From the NCBI GenBank assembly GCA_963855995.1, contig OY979725.1:10502883-10566882 (forward strand): 64,000 nt of DNA. The letters run 5' to 3'. Source of the stretch: Muricea muricata. Taxonomy: Eukaryota > Cnidaria > Anthozoa > Malacalcyonacea > Plexauridae. A program made the translations under genes and the position numbers. This document shows, one piece after another, positions 25,301-40,300 of this stretch. The notes beneath the pieces were generated by a model, which ran no database searches, was not told the origin of the DNA, and saw only the letters and a list, made by a program, of their open reading frames with translations. Positions within the stretch are counted from its first letter, which is position 1, and the number at the start of each line of letters is the position of its first letter.

Positions 25301-28300
25301 CGGCCGTGAGTATTCTAGTAATCTAGTTGTATTCAGTTGAATTAAAAAAAACTGATAAAGATGCCAGACTATTTGATTCGTGTACGGCTATAGATGGGAC
25401 ATCTATGGCTCAAAAATATTTTGTCGAAAAGCCAATTTGGCAAAGGGACAAAAATGTCTAAAAGGACCGAAGGCCGAAATGTCTTTCGGTGAAAAATCTG
25501 TTGTCATACTGTCCATCAGCGAGTTCTCTGTTTGCCAAAATAGCTTAGGGTGAAAATTTTCCAGTCTTAGGATATCCGTCAGTTGAGAATGTCCCTTTGG
25601 CCAAATATGAAGCCAGCGATGCCTGTTCAGAATGGCCTTGACCCTTCCCGAATGTAACATTAAAAAAGATTGACAATAGGTTGCGGTGTCTAATCAGAAC
25701 CCAAACCAGGACACCGGGCACCTACCTCCTACGCAGGAGTTTTACGGGTTGCGGGCAGAGAGTAAGTTTGCTGGTCGTTTATCACTAAACGCCTGTCAAC
25801 TAATGTTTGGAAGATGGCAACCTGATTCTCAGGGTCTTCAGGTTGGCCCAACAATGTTGCATGATGTTGGCTTCGTTTGAACAGGCCTTTAGATTACAAC
25901 AGCGTGATGCAAACACAAAAGAAAGCAAAGATACGGTTTTAGAGTCAGATGACTTCCCGTTTCGTTGTTTGGCAATAATTTGTGATAACGCGTTTTTACC
26001 TACCCCGGCTAAGTACGAATGTCAAGCACCCAAAATTTGAGTGCCACGTGGCCAGCCTGTGTCAGGGTCTTCGCCGTAGCGCGGGTAGCGGAGGTGAAGA
26101 CCCTGAGAATCAGGTTGGGAAGATGACAGATTTGTTTTCCGCATGCCAAATCCTTGGCAAGGAGAAATTAGGATATAAAACGTATTCTGAGTTTGCGATG
26201 TGCTGCGCGTCCAAAAGTTATGAATATCAACATATAATAGGAAATTAAAACGCATATTCAAGCGTGCCTTAAATCATACTTTACAATGTTCTGCTTTCAC
26301 TGCTTGTTAATATTCGTTACATTATTAAGATTTGCACTTTAAAATGCATAAATGATCTACATTTTCATGGTTTAATCAGGTAAAATACGTGCTTACTGCC
26401 ATTTCACTGAATGATACAGTAGTTAAGAATGTCCACATCGCTAAAGTAGTCCTCGAGTTTCTTCATTTCATCTTCAGTGCTTACGGCCATAGCGGCTTAA
26501 AAATATCAACCAATACTTGATAATACTATGATAATACACCGGACAATAGTTTTGGGACACGATGGCTCATAGTTCAGGAAGATTTTTAACGATTAAAATC
26601 CGAAAAAACCGTCAATTACACCCAGAAAGCGAACATTATACGGCAGGCCGTTCTGTGCTTTCGTCACGCAAGCGATCGTCACATTTCAAACTCGCAAATT
26701 ACACGTGCCCGCACGGACCTGCCCGCATCGGGGTTGTGTCAATGGCACACAACCGTGGATTTTACAGAGAGTTAATCCCCGGTAGCAGATACCGTTGTAC
26801 ACGAAGCGGAAACCCGACGCACGCGTCAACTTCTTCCTGTACTTGACCGGCGCTTGAGACCAGACTAGGACATGGACTCATGCACTGTTCTCGCCTCGCT
26901 CGAAACACTGAGTTCATTTAGAATCATTTTTTTTCAAAGCAAAACATACCAGCTCATCTCACACGGCATGGTTTAATTCATGCGTCAAAATACTAGTTAG
27001 CACATTTTAGAAAAAAATTTTTTGGCAAAACCAGGTTTTTTCGTGTTTCCTTTCATAACCATGGGAAAGGTTTTTATTTGTGTGCTTCGTAATGAAAGAC
27101 TCCTAGTAAGATGGCGAACAGACATGTGTTTATAGAACCTTCGGGCGTTCAAACGAGCTGGATTCTTCACAAACTTGCTTGATAGTAAGGATAAAATTAA
27201 CACACCCATACCTTTTGAAGAACTAGCGAACACCCTGTTTTTAAGGCCCGGAGAGTTAACTAACTTACATGAAAACCATTGGATTACTAATTTTTAAATA
27301 TAGTTATCTTTATAATCATATACTAATATTGTTAGTCGAACGAACAAAAACACTCTTCGACCTCATTCGCGGACAGTTTTCAGGTTTTCCCCCTTAGAGT
27401 CCATGACCGTCGAATCCAGTTTCGCACCGTTCGACTTCCTTTAATATTTCCTCATTTTCGACATTAGGTAAAGAATCACTTGGAAAGCTGTGAAGCGGAT
27501 CTGGAGAAAGGGGGCCTAGCCGACGACTTGAATGGCGCCAAGCAAATGCTTAATTCTTTCCAAGAACAACTGAAAGCCATCGACACGCTTTCTCTACGGA
27601 CTTTCTGTAAGGGTGACGAGCTTGTCGACTTGCTAAGACACTCAGATGTCGAGCTGCGCGTGCGGAATCCGAATACGCCGGAGACTATAGACGCCCAGCA
27701 CCACATACAAAACCTACTCGAATTCTTACATAACCAACGGCGGGCATTCCTGGAGTTTGCCGAGACAAGAAAACAAAAACTGGAACACAGAGTAGCACTG
27801 AAGCAGTTGGAGGCCGACACGAAACAGGTATGTACACATTTCTGTCCAATCCTTGTCGTAAACGCGTTGGATATTATTACCCTGTCTACACTGGCTAACC
27901 CATCTTATGATGGTCTCCTTGCACATGCCCCCGAGATTTAAGTGTACCACGTGGCCGCGAAGGGAAGCTTAAACTGAACAAATCTCGTCGATACTGAATA
28001 GCTCTGTCAAATGTGAACTCTCATAGTAGACGAAGTTGTGTCAAGCACATGTTCTCGTGTTTGGATCACAATAGAACTTGACCACATGCGTCGACAATAT
28101 AGGTTTCACTATGCGCTTTCGTGCCGTAGTGGCACAGAAGATTCTTACTTTGCTTTCGACGCTCTGTAATACCTACCGACGCCGGCTACCTGTGAGTTAA
28201 AGTCTGAGTCGGCGCACAAAGAACGCTTGGAGACACAATTTTCTAGCAGCACAGCAAGCATGCCGCTTGCACCGTTTATTTTAGGGCCAATTCAGCAATA

Positions 28301-31300
28301 CGGTCAGTCTACACATCTCATCCATATCAGAAACACGCCTGATTAGCAATTTTAGATTTAAAAACAGTTAATTGCAAGGTGATTGTTCTCTTGAAGTCGG
28401 TAATTAACGTATTTTTAAACAAATTATGTACAATAGCATGTGTACATAGTTTCGTTTGTAAACAGACGTGCTGTTAGGCAAGCATTGGGAACAGTTTTTC
28501 CTTTTCGAGGGAACAAAAACTCCTAGAGAACTTTCTTATAGGAGGAGTCCTTGAAGTTCTCGTGACTGCTATTTCCTACAGGAATCGTTCGTAACGGAAA
28601 CGTGTTGCAAACGTTAGCATATCATTAGCCTCCATTTGAGAATATTTAATTGTATGCAGATATGAGTTGAGCAGAATACATTTAGCGATTGTGTTCAAAT
28701 CATCATTTCCTGTACGTGTAACGTGCATGTTACATTATGCATGCTTGGGTTTTGCATGCGTGTCTTCGTCGTGCTATATAGAGGTATGTAGTTGTAACTC
28801 GGCCCAATTACGACCTGTCTGCACTTGCAATTTTTCACACACGCACGCACATACGACTTTCTCATTTTGAATGATGCGAAGGAGAAACTCGGCTAGAAAT
28901 GTACATGTGAGAAACTAAGTACTTCGGGTACGTTCTTCAATTCCCTTCCTCACATCTATCAAAAGAGGAGAACCGCAATACAATTTGCAACGAAACTTGA
29001 AATTTTAAAATGGCCTACAAGATGACTGCATCCAGTGACCTCTGGAATCCTGAAGATTCCAGGGCTTCTCAAATTTCAAGGGAACGACTCAGATCTGACA
29101 GAGTCATCTAGTGTACAATTTAGCCGTAACTCTGTCATCAAAATACCTCACTTAAATTAAATACAGGAGTTATTCAGTCACTGCGCAATTCCAGTGCATT
29201 TGTCTCGTTATATGCTGGGCAATAATGCATAGTTGATTATGAAAAGTACTAATTGTAATAATGAAAAGTAATAATTGAGTCATTTGAGTGTAAACAACCA
29301 ACAGTCGACTGTTCTAATCTCAAGCATGTGTTGTGTTGAAATAACCTCGGCCGGTGTGTCGTCTTCCTTATAACTTGTTTGACGTTGTGAAATGATACTA
29401 AATCACCGTGGTTATGAAAAAGTGTATTGACGAAATGTTCAGGGAATGAGTACGAACAGGTATTTTGCATAGAAAACAATATGTCTACCGTACTTCGGTG
29501 CATATTTTGTTTGTTTGTTTTTTAAATTCCTAAGGTAAATAAAACATGACCTTTAAAGTCCTCCATCGAAACTGTCTGCCCGCCACCATCCGTATCAGGA
29601 TGCTACTTCGAGCTTGTTTTGCTTTCAAATAAGCCAGACTCAAACATTTGATCACACCTAACGTAAAGTGCGTCAGAAAAGTAGCCAAAACGACTGATTG
29701 ATTGTAAGAAAATGTTGTGGACTTCTTCGTGTCCAGCTGACCTCGTAATCGCGTCATTACCGTGGTAACGAATTATTTTGATAAACGTGGCGACATTTTA
29801 CTCACGTCCACAGCAATCGTCAAACTGTTTGCATGTAGCCAGCATTTCCTTTTCGAGGGAACAAAAACTCCTAGAGAACGTACTCGTAGGAAGACGATTT
29901 GCAGTTTTCTCTCAGGTACAGTACAATATACTAATGTATGAGCATTAACATAAGAATACTGAATGGTCTGAACGGTGAAAGTAGCACTTATGCCAGTCTG
30001 TAATTTGAGCGTTTTCATAGGACTGGCTATTCTTTCTTAAGTTTAATGTTGTCGTAAAGGATTACTTTCAAATTTTAAACATTGAACGTTGAAGTGAATG
30101 TTGTTGTTTTTGATGGAATACTTCAGAAATACGCTGTATTAAAAATCGTTGTTCAACTTAAAACCTTTTGTAGTGCACGTTATTAGTCTATTCCAAAATT
30201 CTTTACCAGCAGAAAATTTTAGAAATACAAGATACTCCAGAACATACTCTAAATAATAATGACATCTTGTGAACTCAAGATATGAGTTCTTTGAATAAAA
30301 CAAGACACAAATTTTAATGGTAGACTCGCAATATCACCATTATAATTTTTGCCTTGTTTTCTTCAAATAACTCGTATCTTGAGTTTACAAGATGTCATTA
30401 TTATTCGGAGTATGTTTTTTCTTGGGTCTATTCCAGCTCATTGCAAAACTCCGGTGATAAACTTGATCACTTACTAAAAGAAGGATTTCTCCCCTCGTTC
30501 CAAGCGTAAAATCTCTAGTGTGTGTTTTTTTATTCAAAACTTAGGAGATTGTTGACCATGAAGTCGGTGCAAGAGGTTACAGCATCGTATCTTACCGAAT
30601 CATTCCCGTTAGCATCCGTTCACATTCTTACACATTTCGTTTTCGACGTTACTTTACGACACAGCGGAAGTTGAAAACGGGCTTAAAACGATGCATGAAT
30701 TAAAACTGTGAAATATTTTAAAAATGAAAGCTTCCTTGACCCTTATTTACAACTTGCTCTATTGACGTTTGTCATCCTGCTTTCGCTCTCACTGACGCCA
30801 GGAATGACTCAGCAAAGCAAAACTCGGTCACGTTAACATGTAATTTCTGCTCTTTGAATGCCCGATCCCACGCAGGCGAAATGTGAATGATTGCGCTCGA
30901 ATAATTCCATTGAATCTTATCTTCGCAAGTGAGTGAGAGTTAATTGGTCGTGCAATCGTCCAAATTTTCGCATACATAATTTTTCGCACAGAATGTCGCA
31001 TTTGTTTGTTCTTACAATTTTGCTGCAATTTCTGGTGCAATTTTCTCCTTCTCACGCATGTGAAAGAGTGGATTAACAACGAATGTTGCGAGTGCATGAT
31101 TTCTCACCTGAACATTTCTAACTAGTCACTCGTTCGCATCCATGAAAAGGAGAAAATCACAGGAAAGTGTCAATAGGCCAATATATACACGAACAATTCC
31201 CAAGTTGATTTTGAATGCTATTATCGAGTGCTGCAAACTCCAAGTTAAAGTTTAAACTACTGTTTTTGTTTCTGCAATTCTTCACGTTCGTTTATCTCAA

Positions 31301-34300
31301 AACTTCAGATGTTATAACTACTATTGACCCAGACAAGATTTGTGTAAAAATATTTCCAGGCTTGCAAACTAGTTGCTCTGTAACCAGCTTCAAACCTGAT
31401 GCTAATCCAGAGTTAAGCTATAACGGACTTTTGAACAAACTGCACCTTGTCGATGCCTGGGGTGCGAGTTAGAGATTTTGTAAATGTTTCGAATATGAGT
31501 GTCGTAATCGGAGCATTCAAGACACCCACTTGCTCACATGAATGTATTTTAAAGTCGCTAGTGCAAACAGACCTTAGTAGGTATCAGAAAAAGTGCCTTG
31601 TGTAAACGTGGAGTTTTTGTGCGCTTTGTTTCAGTTCATTGAAAGCATCGATAGCTAGTGAAAATTGATTATTATCGAATGATATAAATTAGTCACTGGT
31701 TTCTGAATTGATCGTAAAATTATCGAACGTTTTCTTTGCGGTTTTTGTTACTTCACCAAAGCAATCCGTGTAACTTTATGTTAGGCAATAACCAGAACTG
31801 TTTACACATTGTAAAGCTTCTTAGGATTGATTTCCATATATAGTAGTGTAGATATTTCGGCAATTTGCAAAGCTCAGACGTTGCTTACTTTAGTGTTAGC
31901 TGATGTCTGTATCATAGAGTATATCTATGGAATTAATACCAGTTTCGCAGCATAGAAATTTGGTGAGTAGTGCATTAGAACGTGGCTTGGTTTAGTACGT
32001 ACAGGGGGGCGAGTCACTGCACTGGCTAAACCAAGAAGTCGAGTATGGGTATTCAAATATGCGATTTTCCTAGCAAGTTACTATTATTATCACGGAGTGG
32101 GTCTTCTTTGCAGTCTTTCGCACTCTCTGGAAATTTCTGCGTATTGCTGTATAATTGCGATGCTTACTAGGGTCTCATGTTTTGAATTCAGTCAGTTCTT
32201 TTTCATAGATGAGTGTAACTGTAATTCTAATACTCAGCCAAGCCCAAACTTCTATAATAAACCATAATTTCATGCTGATATTATCACCATCCATGAACAA
32301 TAGTGTTCGGCGTGACCCACTTTTGATTTACTGAAAGAATGTCTTTACAATCTGTTTAATTTTTAGGCCATTGGATGTATCCGGAATGGCGAAAATATGT
32401 TGCTATCAAATATCATACCTGGATTCTCCTTGGCCGAGGCTAAAGACAGTATCAACGAGTATGAACAGTTCAAAAGCGCCATGGAGGTAGGTAGCTTATT
32501 GCTCGTGTTGTGTAATGCTTAGGAGTTAACGGCGAGGTTATGTTTCGAGCCAGTACCCTTCCTTACGAGAGACAGAAATCAGACTCTAAGCTTTACTTAG
32601 CTTTATAATGTTATTTATAAATGTAACCTGGGTATGTTTTGAAGTATTTTTGGGTTAATAATCATGCAGCATAGCTGGTTATAATTATTCCCTATAGCCA
32701 GGTTACGTTAACTGGGTGTCCGGGTTAATCAGCCTAGCTTATGGTGCAAGTAACCCCGAAAGTTGAACCGATAGACCTTATTCGTCATAGCGGCTGTCAA
32801 AGCGAGGACTCCTAAGGGAGGTCAAGCAGAGGCTGATTTCGTATCGCACTCTCTGAACGCTTTTCTTTCAGAGGTCTCACTATCACTGCCTCGCATTGAT
32901 CATTTCGTCCCAGTTCTTTACCGCGCTTGCTTTTATTATAAGGTCTATTTAACCCCTTACAGACGAGCAAGTTTTCTATGTCAAGTTTTTTTTATCACAA
33001 GTTTACTTTATCAAGTGTACGTGTGTATGCACGACGATTTTTTATGACTAGCTTTCCCTTTGGCAAGGGTAACTTATTTACCTGTACATGTAGAGAATTT
33101 TTCTAATGTACAATAATAAACCGCTGGTCAACGTGCTATATGGCTCAATTTGCTTTGAAGAAATAGAATTGGTGCGTACAGACGAGCAAATAAAACTTGC
33201 CGCATGAAAGCGTGTCATGGAAAACGTGCTCTTCTGTAAAAGGCTTTACATTATTTCAAAAAATAAAACGTAGATATGCGGTATTTTTTACCCTTAAACC
33301 ATATTTGAACTCGATTTTTCTGCATTTGTTCCCCGCTAAAACACGCCAATATTGAAAAGATTTGAGGGGGGCCGGAATACCTCCCCCCCCCCAAAAAAAA
33401 AATTCAAGGCAATAATTTTACAGGATATTCTGTGTAAGTCGTGATTGAAGGATTTGAAAACAAATATAAATTTAAAATTTATATGCGTAAAAGTTTATAT
33501 ATATAATAGACAGCGATAGCTAGACAGCGCCATTTGCTTTAGTAACTCGTTTTGGTTACTCGATTTGTCAAATTTTTGTAAGTGCTTAGATCCATTTTTG
33601 ACGATCTCACGGCGTTAAAAACCGCACACACGGTCTATCAATGAGCTTACTGATCTTTCAAAAAGACGTTGATAGAACTCTGAAATGGTCATTTCCAAGA
33701 TCTATAGTCTTCAATTTTTAAAACGTCCCCCCCCAAACACATTAACGTTCCTACACCCCTGAAAGATTCTAACATAATGCGTCTCGTCACTTTCGTCTTT
33801 GCTTTTGTAGAAAACAAGCCAACGCGTGGCATCCATACGGAGTCGTGCAGAAGAACTTGTGAAAGAAAATCATCCGAAACCCGAACTAGTGATGAAATGC
33901 TCCGAGCTCGTGTTTTCTAGATGGCAGCAACTGATGAAGAAAGCGAGCGAAAAACATCAGGTTGTTATGGCCTCGTACAACTTTTTCAAAACATCCGAAC
34001 AGGTATGGAGAATGTTTGTAAATATTTCCTACAGAAGTTTGTTGTGAGTTTGCGGGGGGTAGGGGGCATCAATTTCAAATTAGTTGGGGAAGCACCACAT
34101 AGATCGTAATTTCGACAAAACTAAACTGACGTTCCCTACATACTTAAAACTTCTGAAACAACTGTTCACTGTATTCAGAATGTTACCAACTAGGGTATAA
34201 ACTCTATGTTCCTGGCTTCAAGTTAGTTCAATTAAATTGCGAAGACTTTTGAAATCCAATCCAGTGCTTAAAGTCGTATTCGCTTGAGTAACCCGTATAG

Positions 34301-37300
34301 AAGAATAGTACTCATCCTTATCTATGATCAGAAACGTTCCACGTTTGCATGCACTAGGAGGGCATTTCTACTTTACTTGATGACCTGCTCGAGGCTGCTA
34401 GAATGCTGTCTTTCTGAGGCGTAGCCGTAGTGCCTGTTTCATTGTGGATAAATTACCACTTGTGGTTTCCTCAATTAAGCATCGTTTATCATGCTTATAC
34501 TCTTTCTGTTTAAGTGCTTTACTAAGTTTAGACCTGATGCTTGGCTAATGTTAGAGCTAATTGTCACCTTTCAGTAATCCTTTGTCGATAACATTTGCTG
34601 TTTCCTGATTTCGTTCAGCAATTTTTCAGGTATTACTAAAGTTTTAAGCAGTAGTCTCACTACAAACATCAAACTTTCTTGTTCGTTTCTATTTCGCTCA
34701 GCAATTTTTTAGGTATTACTAAAGTTTTAAGCATTAGTCTCAGTACAAACATCCAACTTTCTTCTTCGTTTCGTTGCTGTAACTTTCTTTTTCATTTTAT
34801 GGCTGTCCTGTCGCTTTCTTTAGCGACCAGGTGATGTTTATTTAATGTTTTCCTGCTTCGAAACTTGATTAAGAATCGATCGCATAATCTCCCATTCACT
34901 ATACGCCAGAATCCCCTCAGGACATGCGCAACACAGCACGACAAAAACTCAAAGTTTTGCCGAGTTTATGTAGATAACTTTGCGTTCCCAGCGACCGTAC
35001 GTGGACAGAAACAGTTGCTACGTGGGACGTTTGGTCCCAAAACACGAAGTGATAAGCAAAAACTTGGCACGTCGAACCAGGAAATCGATTCTAAGTAAAT
35101 TATACAGACTCGTCGTAATCCTTATTATACAGACTCGTAATTATACAGACTCGTTTTCAAGTGAAACAGGAAAATTCAATTGATAATTGGGGAAGTTAAA
35201 ATTGAAATTAAAATGAAAGTATATAAGAAATAAACATGTTATTGGCAAGGATTAATAAAATGAGGGAGTTAATTCTATGCAGGGAGTTTACTCTTCCTGA
35301 ATAATCACTTTTTTTAAGACATTATCTGACGCAATTTATCCATACTACGCAATGTTTGTGGCTTAGTTCACACTTTTTAACCTTATTTCAATTCACTTTA
35401 TCCGGACTTTAAGTCGTGTCTGTTCTCCTACATGGAAAACATTTGTTGAACATGAATTAAAGTTTTGGGTTTAAAACAGCAAGCATGCCTTCCTCCCCAG
35501 CTCGTTTGTTTACAATTCAAATATACAGTACTATTGTCCGAAGTTGTCAAAGCATCGTCTCATGTCGATCTCTCGCCGCCCTATAGCGGTAATGAGCAAT
35601 CAAATGATTATCAAAAACAACATTCGGAAAGGGTACGCGACCCGAAATGCCAGGGCAGGGTTATAATCGGCCTAGAGTCAATGAAAACCACAATCCAGAC
35701 GCCGGAAGAGCTGGCGAGGCAATTATCCGGTTGGATATGCGAAGAAATAACGAGAATTTATGTTGGCTAAAATTGTGCGAGGCGCCGTCTTCTGCGTATT
35801 TGTATACGTGTATTTAATGAATGTAAGCACAGTGTGGGGAAACCACAAGGAAAATATTAGCAAATCAGTGAAATTTAAGAGCAAATTATAGGGCTACAAA
35901 TGAGCTTTGTGCTCCGACATTGTGAGATGCTTAGCTACTAATAAGCATGCGGAAAAATGAGTTTAATAAACCTAAAGAACAGGTGCCTTTAAAAAGCGTT
36001 CATGAATATTTCAACTAAAGTAAGCATTGAAATGCATTTTGTAATTTTGTTTATGATAATGTACGCCAAAGAGTTTTCAATAACCAATGTTTAAATTAGC
36101 TACAACAAAAGCCATTTAGTTTTATATACTTAGTAGTGTTGATGATATCTCTTCATAACCACTGCATATGAATCATATAGATTTCCCCCATGCACTACAT
36201 AGAAAATTTCTAAAAGAACAAGGCTACATGGTTATTTTAGTCACTTCTATAAACTACTGCGGCAAAACTATACTGGAATTGTTAACAAATATATTCATGG
36301 AAGGAAAACATTGGTTCAAGTGTATATACCGAGTTTATACCATGTACTCAAGAAAAAAGCTTTTTAAATGCTGTAGGTTAACAGCTTTATATATATAGTT
36401 TATAAAAGCACTTCGGAAGTATTTCCTATAAGGGCAGGAAATCACTAAAACTAACGTAAGCTATAAATTCAATTTTCTTTGAAAAACGAGTAGTTGAGTG
36501 ATGATAAGGCTATCTACAGGTGTCAAGAACGTAATTGACGTATTTGCACTTTGCAAATATTTTTCACATGTGCGTGATTTTGCCATAAGCTTCGTGTGAG
36601 ATGTCCGCTTTCATGAGCGCACATGTTTTTGGATTTTTCTCTGAGCTTTGTACCGCTTTATATGAAAGTTTTCCATCTAATTTCTGAGGTCATCTTTGTC
36701 GGTATAGCAACCGTTTCGTGTCACACTGTCCTTTTAGCACTTACATATAATTAATGAATGCAACATAACAATTAAACACAAATCTTTGCGCTGAATTGCC
36801 TTTATTGCATTTTTTACGTCTTTCCTACATTCCAACGTGTCGTTCATCTTGTTAAAGAGTGGAGGAATATTGAAATAAACGTTTAATGACTGCAATATGA
36901 GACTCGCCTATTTATAGCGTATTGGCCGCTCGATATGACCTTATTCGTCGTTTTACGTCCTTAACGTTCAATTATCCAATCTTAGGATTTATGTATATTT
37001 AGGCTTTGTGTTCAATAATTAACCCTTGAATTCAACGTTGTAGTCTTTAATAAATACAATTACTTTCTCGGGATTTAGCGATTCTTGGCTTCAAAGGCAT
37101 CGAAGGCCTCATTCATCCTACTGATTTTAAGGTTATTCCATTAGATTGAATGTGATTCTTGCACTCTCAGCACAGTTCAAAATTCTGGAAAAACCCACAG
37201 GTGTAGTTGGGTGTTATTCTTTGGTTATTCTTTGTTCATCTGTTCAACTCGAGGGAAAGATGATATATTTGAACGAAGCCCCCTATAACTTGTAAACTGT

Positions 37301-40300
37301 GAAGGGTGTTTCTCTGTCCAACGAACACTTCTGTTTTCATTCCATATTGGCGTCTAAATGATTTACTTCTTCGTAATTATTTTGATGACCACCGTTCAGT
37401 TGTAAGAATTTGACGAAATCATTTCTAGCCGAATTGTAAACTTCTTATAGCTTCCTTTGGTAAAGCAGTTGTGCTTTTTGTATCCCTTGTTATTGTTAAA
37501 TGTAGCGATTACGTCGAAATTTGTTTTACCATCAGCAGGTCTTTTTCTGAGCTTCGACGTCATAGCGTAATTGACCGGGTTTTGTTTTCACGGATATTGA
37601 GTTATCGCGGTGTCGTGTGACTGTTCAGCTGTGTCGGACAATAAACTTGCTCGTCTTGTTGGGGAAATTCTAAAACGTATGCGTTTTGCGAAGGAACACG
37701 TAAAATTTCTCCCCATTTCTGAAATGGAAACTGCTTCTTTGTTCCTGGGTTACGGGACATTAACCCAGCGTTTGTGATAGGAATCTAACTAAAATTACGC
37801 AAAGCTTGGCAGAGTCGAGCCAATATGGAGACTGTACTGGTTGGTCACCTGAACGATCGTCTCTGGGATTACATTTCAGACTTCTTGTTCGACGAGGTAT
37901 GGTGAATATAACGTTCGTTACTTTAATATGGGTATCGTTGTGTCTAAAACTAAGCTCGCTTGTCATCTTGTCTCTGTTACTTTCTTCAATAAGGTTATCT
38001 TCATGACGATTTATAAGATTGCTCAATGATTTAGTGTGCTAATTACATCATTTCATGTTGGCCTGCGAGATCTACAACAGCAGAATTTCTACCAAGTAAC
38101 CATATATTTACTGTTACTAGTACGAAATATGCGCGACAGCCTATGAAGCATTAAAGTTTCAAGTCAGATTAAGGAAATAATGATCATATTTTATATTGTG
38201 GACTTTATGATTGATGTAATAGCCAATATCTTCGTCGGTTGAACCTGTGAGAACAATTACAATGTACAAATGTGACTATTTTAAAAGTACAGCGCGAATG
38301 CCACTGTCCAAAACAACAATTCGAATACTTAATCCTACACTGATTCCATGTTTACACCCGCCTGTATCGATTTCACAACTCGTCTGTTTATAGCCGAGGG
38401 GTTAATATTAAGAAAGGGTAATTGTTGACCTTCTTACAGGGTGTTCTTTCAATAATTTGTAACAAGAAACTTTGCTATTGCTAGGACGAAGAAAGTGCTT
38501 TTTTAAACGCAGGCCATTTCAGTTCTATTGTATTTGAGAAATTCGCGAATATTCAAGCATGAATGTCATCCTTTCTTATCAATACCTTTGCTCTCTTCGA
38601 ATGCGTTGCAATTGTACGCTTAAATTGTGGAGGTGATGATTAGGATTTGAACATTTGTACATTGTCTGCTGACGTGATTCAGTAAAACAACATGCTCTAC
38701 GGGTTAGCAATCTCCAGTTTCGCGAACAGTGGGGCAGTGGGAAACTCGTGTTTCGAGATAGCTTGTGATATCTTTCCTTTGAAATTCACTGTAGCGTGTC
38801 TTTCAATATCATATTACTTTTGTCTTGTGCCAAGCGGGATTCCAAGGTGCGACAAATTTTCGAACGTTCTTAGAGGTATTTTTTTCGTACCCTGCAAGAT
38901 CATCCTGTTTGCCCAAAGGTAATTCTGGAAGAACGCCCAGAAATAATTCGTTATATTTAAAAGCATAATTAGGTCGCCTATAGGATATTCCGACTGGTCG
39001 GTATATTGTGTCTTTTATTTATAAAACGGAGTCATGTACTTAAAATAAGGATTTCTACTTGAAGTTGTTCCTAGTTGATAGTTTTTGCTATGGACCTCTT
39101 ATGAGCTATATCTGTGTAGTAAATGGTTATCGCTTGTTGCCTTGTGAGGTCTTATTTCGTGTACATTTCTAAGACAGAGAGGTGTAGTTTAATACATGTA
39201 AACAAAGTTCTTTACTGTTGCGGCACTCTTTATCAAGAGTGAGAGATATTTAGGAGTAATCTTAAAACTCGAGATGCTTCTCCTACGAAGCTGTTGTGAT
39301 ATTGTACGGTAGAAATGGATTCTTATTTCTAAGATCTCGTATCGTTTAATTAGTCGACGTCGTAACTCAATTGACGTTCTTTCGCAAATCCCTGGTGGTG
39401 ATTCTAGGCGAATCTGTTTACCGAAGGGATTAGTTTTATGTAATTTTGTCACGAAGGGTCATTTTGCCCCTTCCATTTTCAACAATTAGGAGTTCTTTGT
39501 CAGATGCAATATCAGTTCCATTAGGTTTCATTGTCTCGAAAAACGTGTGGAAACAGGCTTGAAACGTGTGCTTATAGCTCGTGTACTTGCATGTTTCGGT
39601 CTGTTGTCTTTAATCTTCCTTTGACAGGAGCCGAAATGGCAAACAAGCTTATAATTATTGGTCCTTTTATTTTCATTTGAAAGTGTATATAACGCCATTG
39701 TGCAATTAACCTTTTAGCTTAAGAGCAGTAAGTTTGCCTCTTGTTTCTGGGTCCATTTAGAGGTATCTGAGTTTGTTTCTTTGTTCTACAGCGCAGTTTT
39801 ACATCACACTGTAATGTAAAAGAACACAATGTGATCTATTTTGGCGAGGATTTTAGCCTTGTATGACAATGAAATAAATTTTTTCCAATTGCAAATGATC
39901 CACTTCTCTGACGTTTTTAAACACATTATGAGGGAATCTTTATAGAGATCCAATTATCTCGATACTCAATTGAACTGGTCACCTATAGATATTTTTGCGA
40001 CTGTGAGGATGAAGTACGTGGAAGCTAAGAGTCAATTAACCTTAAATTTCATGTTTTAGCTTGCACAAATTGTCTTTAGGCCAAGCATCTTCTGGATTTT
40101 TCGACGAGAAATATGAAACCACGACATAGTTTATGTTATGACTTGTGTCTAACAGACTGGAACCAGACGAACAACGAGGCTACCTGAAAAAATATAGCGA
40201 TAAATAAACTTTAATATTTGGAGGAGATTGTTTTTTGGAAAGTGATACTAGCTTTGGGCGTAATTATTGAATAGATACAACGTGACGAAATGTACACTTT

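Larger units (their letters stand above)
23759..27467 (+). other. Intron 6 (3.7 kb) rich in foldback elements
   Basis: It contains inverted-repeat elements at 23861-24043, 24278-24420, 24531-24760 and 25813-26124. A 94-codon ORF at 26562-26846 has no recognised domain. The rest is AT-rich and featureless to me. Confidence 0.75.
27828..32366 (+). other. Intron 7 (4.5 kb)
   Basis: It holds a 35-bp exact dispersed repeat (28497-28531 and 29845-29879) and the second copy of the ACATACTC MITE (30230-30423). No gene seen; ORFs such as 89 codons at 30828-31097 (minus strand) show no domain. Confidence 0.75.

Noticed and set aside
26562-26846. 94-codon basic ORF in intron 6
   Set aside because: No domain or homology that I recognise, and nothing upstream or downstream supports a gene. 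Left as chance.
27476-27820. Minus-strand ORF of 114 codons
   Set aside because: It is the antisense shadow of exon 7, which matches Trio on the + strand.
35465-35770. 101-codon ORF in intron 9
   Set aside because: No recognised family; codon content looks like translated non-coding DNA.
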